In this document: positions 61,102 to 64,000 of the stretch, piece after piece | How positions within the stretch are numbered: the first letter of the stretch is position 1 | Layout of the letters: the number at the start of each line of letters is the position of its first letter | From: Manduca sexta | Taxonomy: Eukaryota > Arthropoda > Insecta > Lepidoptera > Sphingidae | Reading direction: 5' to 3' | Length of the DNA: 64,000 bases | Assembly (NCBI RefSeq): GCF_014839805.1 | Contig: NC_051142.1 | Coordinates: 1,922,001 to 1,986,000, forward strand | Notes under the pieces: model-generated | The model's database searches: none | What the model saw: the letters and a program-made list of their open reading frames with translations, nothing else | What the model was told of the DNA's origin: nothing | Position numbers and translations under genes: made by a program

Positions 61102-61692
61102 AAGATCAAAAAAAATTTTTGAACATGATTTTTGGTTATTTTCTATTTGTTTGCTATTATTAGTCATAATTCTTGTATAAAAAGACTTTGATGTTCAATA
61201 AAAACTTTTTATCGTAATTTTAAATAAAATTACAGAGGAAGTATAAAAATTTGTATGTATTTTTGAAACTTAGTAAAATTGCTCTAGTTTCTACAAAAGC
61301 AAACTTTGATCGGAACAGTTATTTTTTTATTTATTTGTAACATAGGAGAAACCAAAATTTCACATTCAGGAGCCAGACTCAAAAATCGTGTTGACCGGTG
61401 TAATGTTTATTGTTAAATCGTGTGGAAAGCCTAAATAAATACTTCATTTTGGCTCTGTAATTTGTACCTATAACGTTATATGTTCATGTGACGTTATTTA
61501 ACTCTAGCGTATTATATGTAATTCAAATACCTACTTTCCGAGTTAGCTCATATAGTGTACAAGGTGCGTGTGTGCAGTGATAATAGACTAATTGTAATAT
61601 TCTCTTGTATGTTTAAAAGCAGTCACGTCTACTGATTAAATAATCATATGATTCCAAATAAGAATAGGCTATCATTTCTCGTGGATTGACAT

Positions 61693-61906
61693 TGTTCAAT
61701 GCTGTATTAATTTAAATTATAAATAAATATTGTCATAGATATGCCAATAGATGGTGTTGTATAAAAACTATAAATAATTGAATGGCGATGTCAAGATTCG
61801 CTTACCAATATACATAAGATTTCAAATTCAAAGAAATAAATGTCTTTCTCACCGATATGTAAGTTTTATTTTAATACATTGCTGGATATTTTGGGGACGT
61901 TGAACA
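61693..61906 (+). repeat. 5' LTR
   Basis: TG...CA ends with a 7-bp terminal inversion (TGTTCAA/TTGAACA). TATAAAAA at 61,760-61,767 and AATAAA at 61,835-61,840 are plausible promoter and polyadenylation signals. Confidence 0.92.
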
Positions 61907-61909
61907 AAA

Positions 61910-61927
61910 TGGTCCTTCGAGCCGGAT
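61910..61927 (+). promoter_or_regulatory. Primer binding site, tRNA-Tyr
   Basis: TGGTCCTTCGAGCCGGAT is complementary to the 3' 18 nt of an animal tRNA-Tyr (…ATCCGGCTCGAAGGACCA). It begins 3 nt after the LTR. The tRNA identity is from memory of tRNA-Tyr sequences. Confidence 0.8.
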
Positions 61928-61944
61928 CGGGATACGTCCAGAGC

Positions 61945-62415
61945 CTGAAAAGCGGAAGCCACGGACTGCACACAAGGGAAGAATGAAGTCTTCAACTAAG
62001 GGTGCAGTCTGCAGCCGGGTGAATAAGAACATCTTCAGCGAGAAGACAGGACGCGGCAGCGCTCATACGTAATGCGTGGAGTACGAGCCGAAGTCCTCCA
62101 TCACCTGTGCCGAACATCTATCTAGTCCTCACTAACGTGGTCTAGTAAGAGAAAGTGAAGTTTTTCAGGATTAATTAAAAAAAAAAAAAAGATACTGAAA
62201 AGCGGAAGCCACGGATTGCACACAAGGGAAGAATAAAGTCTTCAACTAAGGGTGCAGTCTGCAGCCGGGTGAATAAGAACATCTTCAGCGAGAAGACAGG
62301 ACGCGGCAGCTCATACGTAACGTGGAGTACAAGCCGCAGTCCTCCATCACCTGTGCCGAACATCTATCTAGTCCTCACTGACGTGGTCTAGAAAGAGAAA
62401 GTGAAGTTTTTCAGG
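61945..62415 (+). repeat. Tandem duplication in the leader
   Basis: 61,945-62,169 and 62,195-62,415 are two direct copies of about 220 bp, from CTGAAAAGCGGAAGCCACGG to GTGAAGTTTTTCAGG, with a few substitutions and small deletions. They are joined by a short linker ending in a run of 14 A (62,177-62,190). Confidence 0.9.
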
Positions 62416-62425
62416 TTCAATAAGG

Positions 62426-62736
62426 AAGCATCACACACTTCTTCATTTTAAGAATGTTCCCAATTCAGCAAAGGTAGTCATGATGATAAAAATATTCTAG
62501 AAAATGTAACACCGGTTCCTACAACATCATCAGTGAGAAAGTCCACAAATGTTGTAAGTTGTTTCTCAAACAATCACAATCAAGTGTTATTACCTACTAC
62601 TTTAGTTTCAGTGGATTCAAGAAATAGGACTGCCATGGTTTTAAAACCTTTATTAGATCAAGGTTCTCAAGCGTCGTTTATAACCGAGTCCGCAGTCCAA
62701 TTATTAAGTTTGAGGAAGGAGCAAAGTGAAAATTGA
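62426..62736 (+). pseudogene. BEL/Pao gag end and aspartic protease, shifted
   Basis: KHHTLLHF (62,426-62,449) is the last part of the BEL/Pao gag zinc knuckle; the preceding Cys residues are gone at the deletion junction near 62,415. After a frame change the protease follows: VLLPTTLVSV, then LKPLLDQGSQASFITESAV with the active-site DQGS motif (D at about 62,656), and a stop at 62,734-62,736. In intact elements this lies inside a single long gag-pol frame, so the piece is non-functional on its own. Confidence 0.8.
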
Positions 62737-63406
62737 ATTTCAGGTCTAGGCGGTGATCCCAGTGCCTCGATCACTTGCAGATCGATGGTTTTTGTTATAA
62801 TATTCAATCACGTGTAGACCCTAGTTTTGTCTTAACTGTCAAAGCTTATGTACTTAAGAAACTAAGCTCACTTTTACCAGATTGCAAGGTAAAGGCTCAA
62901 GTTTTATTGAATAATTCGTCTATGGTTTTAGGAGATTCGTCATTTGATATTCCAAATAAGATAGATCTTCCTTTGGGAGCAGAAGTATATAGCCAGATAT
63001 TGTTGGAAGAAATTGTCAAGACCAATCAAGCTCTCTTATCGCGCAAAATATCAAGCTTGATTGTGTCTTATCTGGTCAGCTCATTAATGTCAACCATAGC
63101 GAATCAAATCAAGCATGTCATAATGTAATAGTCAACTTACATACAACACAAGTAAGTGATAACGAACTAATTAAAAAAATCTATGAGATTGAAACTGAAC
63201 CTAACTTTAATTGTGAATTCAAGCAGCTCACTCCCGAAGAACAAAAATGTAAAGATTTGTTCATATCATCAACTAAACGTGATGAGTTTGGTCGCTATAT
63301 TGTTCGCTTGCCTTTTAGATCTGATAAACGTAAATACACAAATTGTTATTCATATAAAGAGGCTTATAAGCGACTTGTATCATTAGAAAAACGTTTTAAG
63401 ATGTAA
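62737..63406 (+). pseudogene. BEL/Pao pol connector before RT, broken
   Basis: The gag-pol similarity continues in three frames: GLGGDPSASIT, then SRVDPSF and VKAYVLKKLSSLLPDCKV, then FDIPNKIDLPLGAEVYSQIL (to about 63,030), and after another shift QLTPEEQKCKDLFISSTKRD, GRYIVRLPF and AYKRLVSLEKRFKM, ending in a stop at 63,404-63,406. In BEL/Pao elements this segment links protease to reverse transcriptase. The similarity stops exactly before the RT domain, and the remaining 290 bp to the LTR are non-coding, so RT, RNase H and integrase were deleted. Confidence 0.85.
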
Positions 63407-63620
63407 CAATAATAAAATTAAAAGACCTGTAGCTAAATTAATTATATTGTCGGTGTCGTCATTATAGACCTGTATAATTACTTTATAGTAGTAAGTTATT
63501 AAGTAAATATTATTTGATGTTATAATATCCTGTTAACTTTCAGAGAAATTTGTTATTGCTATGTTTTTGTTCTTTCTCTTTTTTTGGAATCAGATAAAAT
63601 ATTTTAGTCACTGCATTGTG

Positions 63621-63694
63621 ATGGTGGGCGGTTATAATTAATGTAACATCTTGTTATTTATGGACATATTATGATATGTCCATGGTGGGCGGTA
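63621..63694 (+). promoter_or_regulatory. Polypurine-like tracts and palindrome before the 3' LTR
   Basis: ATGGTGGGCGGT occurs at 63,621-63,632 and again at 63,682-63,693, the latter directly before the LTR and therefore the likely primer for plus-strand synthesis. Between them TGGACATAT-TATG-ATATGTCCA (63,661-63,682) is a perfect 9-bp hairpin. Confidence 0.6.
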
Positions 63695-63908
63695 TGTTCA
63701 ATGCTGTATTAATTTAAATTATAAATAAATATTGTCATAGATATGCCAATAGATGGTGTTGTATAAAAACTATAAATAATTGAATGGCGATGTCAAGATT
63801 CGCTTACCAATATACATAAGATTTCAAATTCAAAGAAATAAATGTCTTTCTCACCGATATGTAAGTTTTATTTTAATACATTGCTGGATATTTTGGGGAC
63901 GTTGAACA
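63695..63908 (+). repeat. 3' LTR
   Basis: No difference from the 5' LTR was seen by reading; both are 214 bp. Followed by the GACAT duplication at 63,909-63,913. Confidence 0.92.
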
Positions 63909-64000
63909 GACATTGACGCGTGGAAGACGTGCTGCGGAGTTACCAACAGCACGTGGCGCCCGGTGACACCGTATTGACAAAAATAATATATATTGAAGCA

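Larger units (their letters stand above)
61693..63908 (+). mobile_element. BEL/Pao LTR retrotransposon, internally deleted, recent
   Basis: Two 214-bp LTRs (61,693-61,906 and 63,695-63,908) appear identical base for base. They start TGTTCAA and end TTGAACA. GACAT on both sides (61,688-61,692 and 63,909-63,913) is the 5-bp target duplication. A tRNA-Tyr primer site follows the left LTR. The 2.2-kb element keeps the end of gag, protease and the connector before RT. RT, RNase H and integrase are gone, and the frame is shifted several times. It must have been copied by a complete relative's proteins. Confidence 0.92.

Overview
The window is AT-rich, repeat-dense eukaryotic DNA that fits a moth or butterfly (Lepidoptera). 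The basis is the repeat content. There are Helitron-type elements with 5' TC and 3' CTAG ends inserted between A and T, two tRNA-derived SINE families, RTE-like LINE tails, a DD37D (maT) mariner relative, and a BEL/Pao LTR element primed by tRNA-Tyr. The species cannot be named from the sequence. No complete cellular protein-coding gene is visible. Nearly all open frames are chance frames of 60-120 codons without recognisable domains or usable splice context. The window is best read as intergenic or intronic DNA holding mobile elements at very different stages of decay, plus scattered CpG-rich islands that may be regulatory.

Left part (1-33 kb): old, diverged repeats. These are copies of an unnamed family C repeat, a family D LINE-3'-like repeat, SINE families A and B, small Helitrons (2.8, 4.5, 11.1 and 11.9 kb), two LINE remnants (5.6 and 28.6 kb) and several short near-perfect hairpins. 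A strongly CpG-rich block at 19.1-19.46 kb followed by a consensus splice donor is the best candidate for a promoter and 5' non-coding exon (+ strand).

Middle part (34-47.8 kb): two closely related non-autonomous Helitrons (34,315-35,557 and 43,301-44,426, minus strand) whose interior is a 123-bp tandem array of 7 and 6 units. A third, older relative (about 47,127-47,836) has one unit and carries an inserted MITE. Between them lies a 5'-truncated RTE LINE (37,857-38,331) that ends in a perfect 34-bp foldback.

Right part (48-64 kb): the better preserved elements. A Helitron (48,175-51,376) keeps a decayed N-terminal piece of its RepHel protein. An apparently intact maT transposon (48,179-49,485, 346-aa DD37D transposase) sits in the first TA of that Helitron's 5' end. 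At 59.4 kb is a hAT deletion derivative with an 8-bp CTCTAGAG target duplication. At 60.35 kb is a pseudogene of a repetitive arthropod protein family. At 61,693-63,908 is a BEL/Pao element with apparently identical 214-bp LTRs and a GACAT target duplication, but an internally deleted, frameshifted coding region.

The most informative observations are the nested insertions, the identical LTRs around a dead interior (mobilisation in trans), and the Helitron minisatellite arrays. I found no sign of a new enzymatic or defence system, CRISPR array, rRNA or functional tRNA gene.
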